Positions 24,149 through 32,895 of a DNA stretch of 64,000 bases are shown piece after piece. The translations under genes and the position numbers were made by a program. Origin of the DNA: Paenirhodobacter populi (GTDB lineage: Bacteria; Pseudomonadota; Alphaproteobacteria; Rhodobacterales; Rhodobacteraceae); assembly GCF_004022215.1 (NCBI RefSeq), contig NZ_SAUZ01000002.1:1-64000 (forward strand). Reading direction: 5' to 3'. Positions within the stretch are counted from its first letter, which is position 1. Every line of letters begins with the position of its first letter. Below the pieces are notes generated by a model. It worked only from the letters and a program-made list of their open reading frames with translations, did not search any database and was not told the DNA's origin.

Positions 24149-25207
24149 TTGCGTGACGGGGAAGAGGCAAGGGCGGCTCAGGCCTTGCTGGACTGGTATG
24201 ACGTCCATGCGCGGGAAATGCCCTGGCGGGTCGGTCCGGCGCGGCGGGCGGCGGGGGAACGGCCCGATCCCTATCGCGTCTGGCTGTCCGAGGTGATGTT
24301 GCAGCAGACGACCGTGGCGGCGGTGCGGGACTATTTCCGCCGGTTCACCGCGCGCTGGCCGGATGTGGCGGCGCTGGCGGCGGCGCCGGATGCCGATGTG
24401 ATGGCTGAATGGGCGGGGCTTGGCTATTACGCCCGCGCCCGGAACCTGCTGAAATGCGCCCGCGCGGTGGTGGCGGATCATGGCGGGGTCTTTCCCGACA
24501 CGGCCGAGGGGCTGCGCGCCCTGCCGGGGATCGGTCCCTACACGGCGGCGGCGGTGGCGGCGATCGCCTGCGACGAGCCCGCCGTGGTGGTGGACGGCAA
24601 TGTCGAGCGGGTGGTGGCGCGGCTCTGGGCGGTGCGCACGCCGCTGCCGGCGGCAAAGCCGGAACTGGTGCGGCTTGCCGGACGGCTGACGCCCGCGCTG
24701 CGGCCCGGCGATCATGCGCAGGCGATGATGGATCTGGGTGCGACGATCTGCACGCCGCGCAATCCGGTCTGCGCGCTCTGCCCGGTGTCGGATTTCTGCG
24801 ACGCAAGGGCCGAAGGGATCGCCGCCGATCTGCCGCGCAAGGCGCCGAAGGCCGAAAAGCCGCAGCGCCTGGGGTTCGCCTATGTCGCCGTCGATGCGCA
24901 GGGCGGCGTTCTGCTGGAACGCCGACCGGAAAAGGGGCTTCTGGGCGGGATGGCGGGGTTTCCCGGCTCGGCTTGGGAGGCCGCGCCCGCGCCCGCGCCG
25001 CCATTCGCGGCGGACTGGCGCGAGGCGCCCTCTGCCGTGCGCCACACGTTCACGCATTTCCACCTGACATTGCGGGTTTTCGTCGCTAATGTCGGCGGCG
25101 CCGGCTTCACCCCCCGAGCCGATTTCCATCCCGCCGCCTTGCCGACGGTGATGCGCAAGGTCTGGGATGCCGCGCAGGCTGTTCTTGTGCCGCAGCGGAG
25201 CGTTTAG
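24149..25207 (+). CDS. mutY: A/G-specific adenine DNA glycosylase
   Basis: This is a 352-residue DNA repair enzyme that removes adenine mispaired with 8-oxoguanine. The helix-hairpin-helix loop is LPGIGPYTAAA (125-135), the catalytic Glu48 lies in WLSEVMLQQT, and Asp149 in VVDGNVERV. The [4Fe-4S] loop has four cysteines at 201, 208, 211 and 217 (CTPRNPVCALCPVSDFC). The C-terminal 120 residues form the NUDIX-like 8-oxoG recognition domain. The start is a TTG at 24149 with GGGAG eight bases upstream. It is divergent from the DUF721 gene. Confidence 0.95.
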   Translation: MRDGEEARAAQALLDWYDVHAREMPWRVGPARRAAGERPDPYRVWLSEVMLQQTTVAAVRDYFRRFTARWPDVAALAAAPDADVMAEWAGLGYYARARNLLKCARAVVADHGGVFPDTAEGLRALPGIGPYTAAAVAAIACDEPAVVVDGNVERVVARLWAVRTPLPAAKPELVRLAGRLTPALRPGDHAQAMMDLGATICTPRNPVCALCPVSDFCDARAEGIAADLPRKAPKAEKPQRLGFAYVAVDAQGGVLLERRPEKGLLGGMAGFPGSAWEAAPAPAPPFAADWREAPSAVRHTFTHFHLTLRVFVANVGGAGFTPRADFHPAALPTVMRKVWDAAQAVLVPQRSV

Positions 25208-25231
25208 ATCCCCGGCGCCGAGGGAGGTTTC

Positions 25232-26374
25232 ATGTCCACGCGCGAAGAGATCCGCCGTCCCGCCCGGGCGCTGCCCTTCTGGATGTCGCTGGGGATGATT
25301 CCGATCGCCGTTCTGGGCGCGGTGGCGGGCGGCTGGACGGTGGTTCTGCTGCCGGTCTACGGCTGGGTGATGGTGACGGTTCTGGACGGGGTGCTGGGCC
25401 TGAACGAGGATCAGCCCGACACCCAGACGCCCGAGGCGGATCTGTTCTGGTATCGGCTGATCACGCTGATCTGGTTCCCGGTGCAGGTCGTGACGATCTA
25501 CGCGATGATCTGGTGGGTGACGCATACGGACCACCTGTCCACGCTGGAAACCGTTGTGCTGTTCTTTGGCGTCGGAGTGATTTCCGGAACGATCGGGCTG
25601 GTTTACGCGCATGAGCTGATGCATCAGAAGAACCGGCTGGAACGGTGGATGGCCGATCTGCTGCTGGGGACGGTGCTCTATTCGCATTTCCGCTCGGAGC
25701 ATCTTTTGGTGCATCACCTCTGGGTCGGCACGCCGCGCGACGCGGTGACGGCGCGCTATAACGAAGGCTTCCACCGCTATTTCGTCCGCGTCCTGCGCGA
25801 TTGCCCGCGTTCCGCATGGAAGGCGGAGCGGATGAAGCTTGCCCGTGCGGGGCGGCCGGTCTGGCACCGCTCGAATCCGTTCTGGCGCTATGCGGCGTTG
25901 CAGGGCGGGTGCCTGTTGCTGGCCTTCCTGATCGGCGGATGGGCGGGGCTCGGGCTATTCGCGTTTCAGGCTTTCGTCGCGGTCTGGCAGCTGGAGCTGA
26001 CGAATTACGTCGAACATTACGGGCTGACGCGGGAATACCGGGGAGAGGGGCGCTATGAACATGTCCTGCCCCGGCATAGCTGGAACGCGACGCAAAAGGC
26101 CTCGAACTGGCTGCTGATCAACCTGCAGCGCCATTCGGATCATCACTACAAGCCCGACCGGCGCTTCCCCCTCTTGCAGACCTATTCCGAGGACGAGGCC
26201 CCGCAACTGCCTTTCGGCTATCCGGCGATGACCGCGATGGCGATGATCCCGCCCCTGTGGCGGCGGCGGATGAATCCGCGTGTGCGGGCGTGGCGGCGCA
26301 GATATTACCCGCAGGTCGAGGACTGGAAGCCCTACAACAAGGGTCTCACCCCCATGCCGCGCGGATCCGTCTGA
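25232..26374 (+). CDS. Alkane 1-monooxygenase-like membrane di-iron enzyme
   Basis: This is a 380-residue inner-membrane fatty acid desaturase/AlkB-type hydroxylase with about six hydrophobic spans. All histidine boxes that bind the di-iron centre are present: HELMH (127-131), EHLLVHH (156-162), EHYG (261-264) and HSDHH (301-305). Typical AlkB has EHxxGHH in the second box; here Val replaces Gly, so substrate range may differ. It starts 24 bases after mutY with GAGGG upstream. No rubredoxin gene lies beside it in the window, so its electron donor is elsewhere. The alkane hydroxylase function is inferred from family. Confidence 0.8.
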   Translation: MSTREEIRRPARALPFWMSLGMIPIAVLGAVAGGWTVVLLPVYGWVMVTVLDGVLGLNEDQPDTQTPEADLFWYRLITLIWFPVQVVTIYAMIWWVTHTDHLSTLETVVLFFGVGVISGTIGLVYAHELMHQKNRLERWMADLLLGTVLYSHFRSEHLLVHHLWVGTPRDAVTARYNEGFHRYFVRVLRDCPRSAWKAERMKLARAGRPVWHRSNPFWRYAALQGGCLLLAFLIGGWAGLGLFAFQAFVAVWQLELTNYVEHYGLTREYRGEGRYEHVLPRHSWNATQKASNWLLINLQRHSDHHYKPDRRFPLLQTYSEDEAPQLPFGYPAMTAMAMIPPLWRRRMNPRVRAWRRRYYPQVEDWKPYNKGLTPMPRGSV

Positions 26375-26379
26375 CGGCG

Positions 26380-26444
26380 CAGGGGGCCAGCCCCCTCGCG
26401 GCTGCGCCGCTCACCCCCGGGATATTTTTGGAAGAATGAAGGGG
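26380..26444 (+). repeat. Dispersed intergenic repeat, copy C
   Basis: Directly after the alkane-monooxygenase-like gene: GGGGGCCAGCCCCC, a small hairpin GCGGCTGCGCCGC, then CACCCCCGGGATATTTTT and GGAAGAATGAA. It is the cleanest copy and probably acts as, or overlaps, the transcription end of that gene. Confidence 0.75.
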
Positions 26445-26464
26445 ATAGATGTTTTGCATCCCTC

Positions 26465-26530
26465 GGTTCATTCTGAAAGCCACCCGTCTCCCACCATTTT
26501 TCCATGAGTATCCCGGGAAGTGAGGCGGGC
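26465..26530 (-). repeat. Dispersed intergenic repeat, copy D (degenerate)
   Basis: On the minus strand it keeps CCTCACTTCCCGGGATAC and a GGAAAAATGG tail, so it aligns to the core of copies A-C with several changes. The GC stem in front is lost or altered. It lies opposite in orientation to copy C, at 20-30 bases distance. Confidence 0.5.
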
Positions 26531-26622
26531 CAGACGGCCTTCCAGTGGAAGGACGTCCCGTCGAATGCTGAAAGAGATGGGGGCAGCGCCCCCCTGCGGG
26601 AGTGACGTTCGCGGAACCTTCG

Positions 26623-27246
26623 TCAGGTGACGACGCGCAGGGTCAGGTTGATCCGTCCCGGTCTGTCGAGCAGCGTCGATGTTCCCGGCGCGATGCGGTC
26701 GATGCCGTGGTGGAGGAGCCGCGCCTCGTTTCCCATCACCATCACGTCGCCGGAGCGGAGCCAAAGGCTTTGCGTGCGCCCGCCGCGGGTGGTGTTGCCG
26801 ATGCGGAACAGCCCGTCGTCGCCGAGGCTGATCGAGACCACGGGTTGGGTGAAATCCGCTTCGTCGCGGTCCTGATGCAGGCTCATGCGGGCATCCGGGC
26901 CATAAAAGTTGATCAGGCAGCATTCCGGTTCGCGGGCGCCCGGCGCGACGGCGCGCCAGACGGTCAGGATGCTTTCGGGAATCGCGGGCCAGGGCTGGCC
27001 GTTCGGATGGGTCTCGCTGTAGCGATAGCCCCGGCGGTCGGAGAGCCAGCCGAAGCGCCCGGCCGAGGTCATCCGCACCGACATCGGCCTGCCATGGGGC
27101 GTCATCGGCGAGAAGAGCGGCGCCTTTGCCACCAGCGCGCGCAGCTCGGCGACGATCCGCTGCTGCCCGGAAACCTCAAGCCAGCCTGGATAATGCAGGA
27201 AATGCCGGACCTCGACCGGCGCGGGGCGTGGGGGGATTTCCGTCAT
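26623..27246 (-). CDS. alkB: Alpha-ketoglutarate-dependent dioxygenase AlkB (DNA/RNA demethylase)
   Basis: This is a 207-residue enzyme of the AlkB repair family, which removes methyl lesions from nucleic acids. The Fe ligands are visible as His-x-Asp in [11 protein letters not shown] and the distal His in LLHHGIDRI, and the 2-oxoglutarate binding arginines in GRINLTLR. The [14 protein letters not shown] block is diagnostic. I start at the ATG at 27246, since the frame above it is only three codons and its TTG has no spacing for a ribosome binding site. It is divergent from dnaK across 176 bases that contain the heat-shock promoter. mutY lies about 1.4 kb away. Confidence 0.92.
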   Translation of the reverse strand: MTEIPPRPAPVEVRHFLHYPGWLEVSGQQRIVAELRALVAKAPLFSPMTPHGRPMSVRMTSAGRFGWLSDRRGYRYSETHPNGQPWPAIPESILTVWRAVAPGAREPECCLINFYGPDARMSLHQDRDEADFTQPVVSISLGDDGLFRIGNTTRGGRTQSLWLRSGDVMVMGNEARLLHHGIDRIAPGTSTLLDRPGRINLTLRVVT

Positions 27247-27272
27247 TTGTTCCAACTCTCTCCGCGCGGGTG

Positions 27273-27305
27273 CTTGCAGCGCGATTTTGGCCTTCTTATA
27301 TACGG
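27273..27305 (+). promoter_or_regulatory. Predicted RpoH (sigma-32) heat-shock promoter of dnaK
   Basis: CTTG at 27273-27276 and CTTATATACGG at 27295-27305 are 18 bases apart. This fits the alphaproteobacterial RpoH pattern of CTTG followed by CYTATnT. Transcription would start about 110 bases before dnaK. Confidence 0.6.
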
Positions 27306-27422
27306 CGGGAAGCCCGAAACGGACAGGGTCCGCGGACGGGCGTCAATCGAAACCCAGGGATAGGGGGCGGGGGCCTCATGGGACCCGACCCCGCCAAATC
27401 GCCGAAAGAAGAGGTAATTCAT

Positions 27423-29333
27423 ATGGCCAAAGTCATCGGTATCGACCTCGGGACCACGAACTCCTGCGTCGCCATCATGGATGGTTCGCAGCCGCGTGTG
27501 ATCGAGAATTCCGAAGGGGCGCGCACGACGCCGTCGATCGTCGCCTACACCGACAGCGAACGGCTTGTCGGTCAGCCCGCGAAGCGGCAGGCCGTCACCA
27601 ACCCGACCAACACCATTTTCGCCGTGAAGCGCCTGATCGGGCGCAAGGTGAGCGATGCGGAAGTCCAGAAGGACAAGAAGCTCGTTCCCTATGCCATCGT
27701 CGATGGCGGCAATGGCGATGCGTGGGTCGAGGTGCACGGAGAGAAATATTCCCCCGCGCAGGTTTCCGCCGTCATCCTGCAAAAGATGAAGGAAACCGCC
27801 GAAAGCTATCTGGGCGAGTCGGTGACGCAGGCCGTCATCACGGTGCCCGCCTATTTCAACGACGCGCAGCGTCAGGCCACCAAGGACGCGGGCAAGATCG
27901 CGGGTCTGGAAGTCCTGCGCATCATCAACGAACCCACGGCCGCCGCGCTGGCCTACGGGCTCGACAAGAAGGAAACCAAGACGATCGCGGTCTATGACCT
28001 CGGCGGCGGGACCTTCGATATCACCATTCTGGAAATCGACGACGGTCTGTTCGAAGTGAAATCGACCAACGGGGACACGTTCCTTGGCGGTGAAGACTTC
28101 GACATGCGCATCGTCAACTATCTGGCCGACGAGTTCAAAAAGGAACACGGGGTCGATCTGACCAAGGACAAGATGGCGCTGCAACGGCTGAAGGAAGCCG
28201 CTGAAAAGGCGAAGATCGAACTGTCCTCGAGCCAGCAGACGGAAATCAACCAGCCGTTCATCTCGATGGATGCGTCCTCGGGCACGCCGCTGCACCTGGT
28301 CATGAAGCTGACCCGGGCGAAGCTGGAAAGCCTTGTCGGCGATCTGATCAAGAAGTCGCTGAAGCCCTGTGAAGCCGCGCTGAAGGATGCGGGCGTTTCC
28401 AAGGCCGACATCGACGAGGTGGTTCTGGTCGGCGGTATGACCCGTATGCCCAAGGTCGTCGAAGCGGTGACCGACTTCTTCGGCAAGGAACCCCACAAGG
28501 GCGTGAACCCGGACGAAGTCGTGGCGCTTGGCGCGGCCATTCAGGCCGGCGTGCTGCAAGGCGACGTGAAGGACGTGGTTCTGCTCGACGTGACGCCGCT
28601 GTCGCTGGGCATCGAGACGCTGGGCGGCGTGTTCACCCGGCTGATCGACCGCAACACGACGATCCCGACGAAGAAGTCGCAGATCTTCTCGACCGCCGAG
28701 GACAACCAGTCGGCCGTGACCATCCGCGTCTTCCAGGGCGAACGGGAAATGGCGGCGGACAACAAGCTGCTGGGCCAGTTCAACCTTGAACAGATCCCGC
28801 CGGCTCCGCGTGGCGTGCCGCAGATCGAAGTGACCTTCGACATCGACGCGAACGGCATCGTGTCCGTCAGCGCCAAGGACAAGGGCACCGGCAAGTCGCA
28901 GAACATCACGATCCAGGCGTCCGGCGGTCTGTCGGATGAAGAGATCGAGAAGATGGTCAAGGACGCCGAGGCCAATGCCGAAGCGGACAAGAAGCGCAAG
29001 GAACTGGTCGAGGCGAAGAACCAGGGCGAAAGCCTGCTGGATTCGACCAGGAAGTCGCTGACCGAGCATGGCGACAAGGTCGACCCCTCGACCGTCGAGG
29101 CCATCGAGCTTGCCTGCAACGCGCTGGAAGAAACGCTCAAGTCGGATGACGCCGGCAAGATCAAGGGTGCCATCAGCAACCTGACCGATGCGGCGATGAA
29201 GCTGGGCGAGGCGATCTACAAGGCGAACCAGGCCGAAGGCGAACATGCCGAGGATGGCGAGACCGCGCGTCGCGACGACGATGACATCGTCGATGCCGAT
29301 TTCGAGGACATGGGCGACAACAAGCGCAAGTAA
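27423..29333 (+). CDS. dnaK: Chaperone protein DnaK (Hsp70)
   Basis: This is a 636-residue Hsp70 chaperone that binds unfolded peptides in ATP-driven cycles with DnaJ and GrpE. The nucleotide-binding domain starts [12 protein letters not shown] and contains [14 protein letters not shown] and [10 protein letters not shown]; the substrate domain follows at about 390; the C-terminal end is acidic with [11 protein letters not shown]. Length is typical. The ATG at 27423 follows GAAGAGGTAATTC; the frame is open for 99 codons upstream but without homology. A heat-shock promoter lies upstream and a strong hairpin downstream, before dnaJ. Confidence 0.99.
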   Translation: MAKVIGIDLGTTNSCVAIMDGSQPRVIENSEGARTTPSIVAYTDSERLVGQPAKRQAVTNPTNTIFAVKRLIGRKVSDAEVQKDKKLVPYAIVDGGNGDAWVEVHGEKYSPAQVSAVILQKMKETAESYLGESVTQAVITVPAYFNDAQRQATKDAGKIAGLEVLRIINEPTAAALAYGLDKKETKTIAVYDLGGGTFDITILEIDDGLFEVKSTNGDTFLGGEDFDMRIVNYLADEFKKEHGVDLTKDKMALQRLKEAAEKAKIELSSSQQTEINQPFISMDASSGTPLHLVMKLTRAKLESLVGDLIKKSLKPCEAALKDAGVSKADIDEVVLVGGMTRMPKVVEAVTDFFGKEPHKGVNPDEVVALGAAIQAGVLQGDVKDVVLLDVTPLSLGIETLGGVFTRLIDRNTTIPTKKSQIFSTAEDNQSAVTIRVFQGEREMAADNKLLGQFNLEQIPPAPRGVPQIEVTFDIDANGIVSVSAKDKGTGKSQNITIQASGGLSDEEIEKMVKDAEANAEADKKRKELVEAKNQGESLLDSTRKSLTEHGDKVDPSTVEAIELACNALEETLKSDDAGKIKGAISNLTDAAMKLGEAIYKANQAEGEHAEDGETARRDDDDIVDADFEDMGDNKRK

Positions 29334-29349
29334 GCGCACTGGAAACGGC

Positions 29350-29375
29350 GGAGCGGGCCCTGCGGGGCCCGCTCC
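29350..29375 (+). promoter_or_regulatory. Intercistronic hairpin between dnaK and dnaJ
   Basis: The arms GGAGCGGGCCC (29350-29360) and GGGCCCGCTCC (29365-29375) form a perfect 11-base stem closed by TGCG. Only a weak T-run follows (CTGTTCC), so partial termination or mRNA stabilisation of dnaK is more likely than a full stop. Confidence 0.65.
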
Positions 29376-29398
29376 CTGTTCCCCGAGGGGACTTCTGA

Positions 29399-30541
29399 AT
29401 GGCAAAACGTGATTTCTACGAGGTTCTGGGCGTTGTCCGGACGGCCACCACCGAAGAGATCAAGAAGGCCTATCGCACCAAGGCGAAGGAACTTCACCCC
29501 GATCGGAACAAGGACGATCCCGACGCGGAGGCCAGGTTCAAGGAAGTGAACGAGGCCTATGACTGTCTGAAGGACGCGGACCGGAAGGCGGCCTACGACC
29601 GTTACGGACATGCGGCCTTTGAAGGCGGTATGGGCGGCGGTGCGCGGGGCGGCTTTGGCGGCGGGGCCGATTTCTCCTCGGCCTTCTCGGATGTGTTCGA
29701 GGATCTGTTCGGCGATTTCATGGGCGGGCGCAGCCCGGGCGGACGGTCGCGCGCGACGCGCGGGTCCGATTTGCGCTACAATATGGGCATCACGCTGGAA
29801 GAGGCGTTCCGCGGCGTGCAGAAGACCATCTCGGTTCCGGGATCGGCGAGCTGCACCGCCTGCAACGGCACCGGCGCCGAAGGCGGGGCCGAGCCGCAGA
29901 CCTGCCCGACCTGTTCGGGCATGGGCAAGGTGCGGGCACAGAACGGCTTTTTCACCGTCGAGCGCACCTGTCCGACCTGCGGCGGCGCGGGGCAGGTGGT
30001 CAAGAACCCCTGCCGGGTCTGCCACGGTGCGGGCCGGATCGAGAAGGAACGCAACCTGTCCGTCAACATCCCCGCGGGGGTGGAGACCGGCACCCGCATC
30101 CGTCTGGCGGGTGAGGGTGAGGCGGGGCTGCGCGGCGGTCCTTCGGGCGATCTCTATATCTTCATCGAGGTGCGCGAGCATGCGCTGTTCCAGCGTGAGG
30201 GCGTGCATCTGTTCTGCCGCGTGCCGGTGAGCATGGCGGCGGCCGCGCTTGGCGGCGAGGTCGAGGTGCCGACGATCGATGGCGGCCGGTCGCGCGTCAA
30301 GGTGCCGGCGGGCAGCCAGTCCGGGCGGCAGATGCGCCTGCGCGGCAAGGGAATGCCGGCGCTGCGCGGTGGCGGCTCGGGCGACATGGTGATCGAGCTG
30401 GCGGTCGAAACGCCGGTCAACCTGACCGCGCGGCAAAAGGAACTGCTGCGCGAGTTCGAGAAGATCGAGGCGTCGAACAACCCGGAAGGCGACAGTTTCT
30501 TCAAGAAAGTGAAGAACTTCTGGGACAGCATGACGGGCTGA
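29399..30541 (+). CDS. dnaJ: Co-chaperone DnaJ (Hsp40)
   Basis: This is a 380-residue J-protein that stimulates the DnaK ATPase and delivers substrate. The J domain (1-70) carries HPD in [11 protein letters not shown] glycine-rich linker follows at 75-110, and four CxxCxGxG zinc-finger repeats are visible: [24 protein letters not shown] and CRVCHGAG. The C-terminal client domain ends with a short tail. GAGGGG lies eight bases before the ATG. It is the second gene of the dnaK operon and is followed by a terminator. Confidence 0.98.
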   Translation: MAKRDFYEVLGVVRTATTEEIKKAYRTKAKELHPDRNKDDPDAEARFKEVNEAYDCLKDADRKAAYDRYGHAAFEGGMGGGARGGFGGGADFSSAFSDVFEDLFGDFMGGRSPGGRSRATRGSDLRYNMGITLEEAFRGVQKTISVPGSASCTACNGTGAEGGAEPQTCPTCSGMGKVRAQNGFFTVERTCPTCGGAGQVVKNPCRVCHGAGRIEKERNLSVNIPAGVETGTRIRLAGEGEAGLRGGPSGDLYIFIEVREHALFQREGVHLFCRVPVSMAAAALGGEVEVPTIDGGRSRVKVPAGSQSGRQMRLRGKGMPALRGGGSGDMVIELAVETPVNLTARQKELLREFEKIEASNNPEGDSFFKKVKNFWDSMTG

Positions 30542-30565
30542 CGGCCAGTGGGAAGGACGATGGGG

Positions 30566-30590
30566 ACGGGCGCTTTCGGGCGCCCGTTTT
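30566..30590 (+). terminator. Intrinsic terminator after dnaJ
   Basis: ACGGGCGC (30566-30573) pairs with GCGCCCGT (30580-30587) across a six-base loop and runs into TTTT. Confidence 0.8.
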
Positions 30591-30659
30591 CATTCGTGCG
30601 CGTTGCCTTTGGCAGATGGTAGGGCTAGGAATTGGGGCAGAATCCCGGGGCAGCCGAAG

Positions 30660-30730
30660 CAGGGGGCGCTGCCCCCTCTTTGCGCCTTCGCGCAAATTCA
30701 CCCCTGGGATATTTATGGAAGAATGAAGGC
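30660..30730 (+). repeat. Dispersed intergenic repeat, copy E
   Basis: This copy has GGGGGCGCTGCCCCC, a second small hairpin (GCGCCTTCGCGC), then CACCCCTGGGATATTT and GGAAGAATGAA. It lies between the dnaJ terminator and lldD, in the same orientation as copy C. Confidence 0.7.
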
Positions 30731-30775
30731 AGGAGCAGGTTCGATACCTCGGCCTGGCCATGAAAGGAAACCGCC

Positions 30776-31939
30776 ATGCCCGTCGTCACCTGCATTCAGG
30801 ATCTGAAGGATCTGCACCGCAAGCGGACCCCGAAGATGTTTTACGATTATTGCGAAAGCGGGTCGTATACCGAACAGACCTTCCGCGAGAACACCTCGGA
30901 TTTCGCGCAGATCCGGTTGCGGCAGAAGGTGGCGGTGGACATGTCGGGCCGCACGACCGAGGGCACGATGCTTGGCCGCAAGGTGGCGATGCCGCTGGCG
31001 CTGTCGCCCGTGGGCATGACCGGGATGCAGCGCGCGGACGGCGAGATCAAGGCGGCGCGGGCGGCGGCGAAATTCGGCGTGCCCTACACGCTGTCCACCA
31101 TGTCGATCTGTTCGATCGAGGATGTGCATGCGGCCTCGCCCGAGCCGTTCTGGTTCCAGCTTTACGTGATGAAGGACGCGGAGTTCGTCGATGCGATCGT
31201 CGAGCGGGCGAAGCGCGCGCAATGTTCGGCGCTGGTGCTGACGCTGGATCTGCAGATCCTCGGGCAGCGGCACAAGGATCTGAAGAACGGGCTGTCGGCG
31301 CCGCCGCGGCTGACCTTGCCGAACATCGTCAACATGGCGACGAAGGTGCAATGGGGGCTGGAGATGCTGGGCACCCGGCGGCGCTTCTTTGGCAATATCG
31401 TCGGCCATGCCAAGGGGGTGTCGGATGCGGCCTCGCTGATGACCTGGACGAGCGAGCAGTTCGATCCGCAGCTCGACTGGGCCAAGGTGGCGCGGATCCG
31501 CGATCAATGGGGCGGGAAGTTCATCCTCAAGGGCATTCTGGATGCCGAGGATGCGCGTATCGCTGCCGATTTCGGGGCCGATGCGATCATCGTGTCGAAC
31601 CACGGCGGGCGGCAGCTGGATGGGGCGCTGTCCTCGATCCGCATGCTGCCACAGGTTCTGGAGGCTGTGGGCGGCCGGTGCGAGGTCTATCTGGACAGCG
31701 GCATCCGGCAGGGGCAGGACATCCTCAAGGCGCTGGCGCTTGGCGCGACGGGGACGATGATCGGCCGCGCCTATATCCACGGGCTGGGCGCGATGGGGCA
31801 GCAGGGGGTGGAAACCGCCCTCGAGATCCTGCGCAGGGAACTGGACACCTCGATGGCGCTGTGCGGTGAACGCGACGTGGCCAATCTGCGGCGTGGGAAT
31901 CTGATGATTCCGAAGGGCTTCTTCGACCATTACATCTGA
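30776..31939 (+). CDS. lldD: FMN-dependent alpha-hydroxy-acid dehydrogenase, L-lactate dehydrogenase-like
   Basis: This is a 387-residue flavoenzyme of the L-lactate/glycolate oxidase family. The FMN and active-site blocks are ALSPVGMTGM, LTLDLQILGQRH, ILKGILDAEDA and IVSNHGGRQLDG, which contains the catalytic histidine, with the C-terminal LGATGTMIGRAY. It would oxidise L-lactate to pyruvate and pass electrons to the quinone pool or directly to oxygen. The ATG at 30776 is spaced from GAAAGGA. Two pyruvate-using enzymes (pyc and the PPDK-like protein) lie far to the right; lactate could feed them, but this is metabolic inference. A terminator closes the gene. Confidence 0.88.
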   Translation: MPVVTCIQDLKDLHRKRTPKMFYDYCESGSYTEQTFRENTSDFAQIRLRQKVAVDMSGRTTEGTMLGRKVAMPLALSPVGMTGMQRADGEIKAARAAAKFGVPYTLSTMSICSIEDVHAASPEPFWFQLYVMKDAEFVDAIVERAKRAQCSALVLTLDLQILGQRHKDLKNGLSAPPRLTLPNIVNMATKVQWGLEMLGTRRRFFGNIVGHAKGVSDAASLMTWTSEQFDPQLDWAKVARIRDQWGGKFILKGILDAEDARIAADFGADAIIVSNHGGRQLDGALSSIRMLPQVLEAVGGRCEVYLDSGIRQGQDILKALALGATGTMIGRAYIHGLGAMGQQGVETALEILRRELDTSMALCGERDVANLRRGNLMIPKGFFDHYI

Positions 31940-31968
31940 GGCGATGCGCGCGCCGGGGGACCGCATGA

Positions 31969-31999
31969 CCCCGCCCGGATCCGGGCGGGGATTGTTTTT
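31969..31999 (+). terminator. Intrinsic terminator after lldD
   Basis: CCCCGCCCG (31969-31977) and CGGGCGGGG (31982-31990) form a perfect 9-base stem with a four-base loop, followed by ATTG and a T-run. Confidence 0.85.
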
Positions 32000-32184
32000 C
32001 TGTTCCGTTCAGGGATTTTTCAGGACTTGCCGGCAAATCTTCGCCGGCGGGGAATGGGCGTTGGCTGTTTCCCGCCTGTCGAAAATCCCGGGGCTTTTTT
32101 CCGGGAACCGAATCTGGAAAACATTTGCGTGCGCGATTTGTTACCTCGTCGCGCCAATCGCAAAACATAACGGACCTGGGACGA

Positions 32185-32736
32185 ATGGGCTTCAAAAACC
32201 GCCTGCTGGCCGCGCTTTGCGGGGGCATGATCGTGATGTCTGCGTTTTCTCCGGCAAGGGCGCAGGCCGTGCCGCAGCCGGTGATGATCGCCGCGCTCGA
32301 CCCGGCGGAGGTCAAGGCGAATGTCGCGCGGACGAGCGCGGTGACGAAGAGCACGAAGGGGCGGATCTGGTGCGTGCCCTTTGCCCGCGAGGTGACGGGG
32401 ATCAACATTCAGGGCAATGCCTCGACCTGGTGGCGCAGCGCGGAAAACGTCTATCCGAAGGGGAAGAAGCCCGTCGTCGGTTCGGTGCTGAACTTCCGTT
32501 CGACCAAGAAGATGCCGATGGGGCATGTGGCCGTGGTCTCGAAGGTCATATCGGAACGCAAGATCCTTGTGGATCACGCCAACTGGCAGCGCAACAAGGT
32601 GTCGCTGAACATGGCGGTGGTCGATGTGTCGCCGAAGAACGACTGGTCGGCGGTGCGGGTCGAGTCGCTGCCGAACACGCTGGGAAGCGTCTATCCGACC
32701 TATGGGTTCATCTATCGCGTCGCCGACAACGGCTGA
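32185..32736 (+). CDS. Secreted CHAP-domain peptidoglycan hydrolase
   Basis: This is a 183-residue exported protein with a signal peptide (about 1-26, ending ARA). The rest is a CHAP (NlpC/P60-like) domain: the nucleophilic cysteine lies in RIWCVPFAREVTG, the histidine in MGHVAVVSKV and a third polar residue in the DHANW segment. CHAP enzymes cut peptidoglycan amide or crosslink bonds during cell-wall remodelling. GGGA precedes the ATG at 32185. It is a single gene with its own terminator, a short distance before fabF-mltG and the gene transfer agent. Confidence 0.85.
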   Translation: MGFKNRLLAALCGGMIVMSAFSPARAQAVPQPVMIAALDPAEVKANVARTSAVTKSTKGRIWCVPFAREVTGINIQGNASTWWRSAENVYPKGKKPVVGSVLNFRSTKKMPMGHVAVVSKVISERKILVDHANWQRNKVSLNMAVVDVSPKNDWSAVRVESLPNTLGSVYPTYGFIYRVADNG

Positions 32737-32758
32737 GCGGACGGACAGGCTGTTTGCG

Positions 32759-32785
32759 GGGCGTTTCCGGAAGGGACGCCCTTTT
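32759..32785 (+). terminator. Intrinsic terminator after the CHAP gene
   Basis: GGGCGT (32759-32764) pairs with ACGCCC (32776-32781). The loop between them can fold further (TTCC with GGAA), and four Ts follow. Confidence 0.65.
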
Positions 32786-32895
32786 GCATGCCCGGCGCAC
32801 GGCGGCGTTCTGCGCGCCGGGAGCCGGGGGCGTTGCACCCATTGCGCCCTGCGTGTATCAGGTGCCGGATGGAGATCACGCTGAAGAGGTAGAGC

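Noticed and set aside
27243-29405. A 720-codon minus-strand frame opposite dnaK
   Set aside because: Composition typical of antisense frames in GC-rich genes; it covers dnaK almost exactly and no start site supports it.
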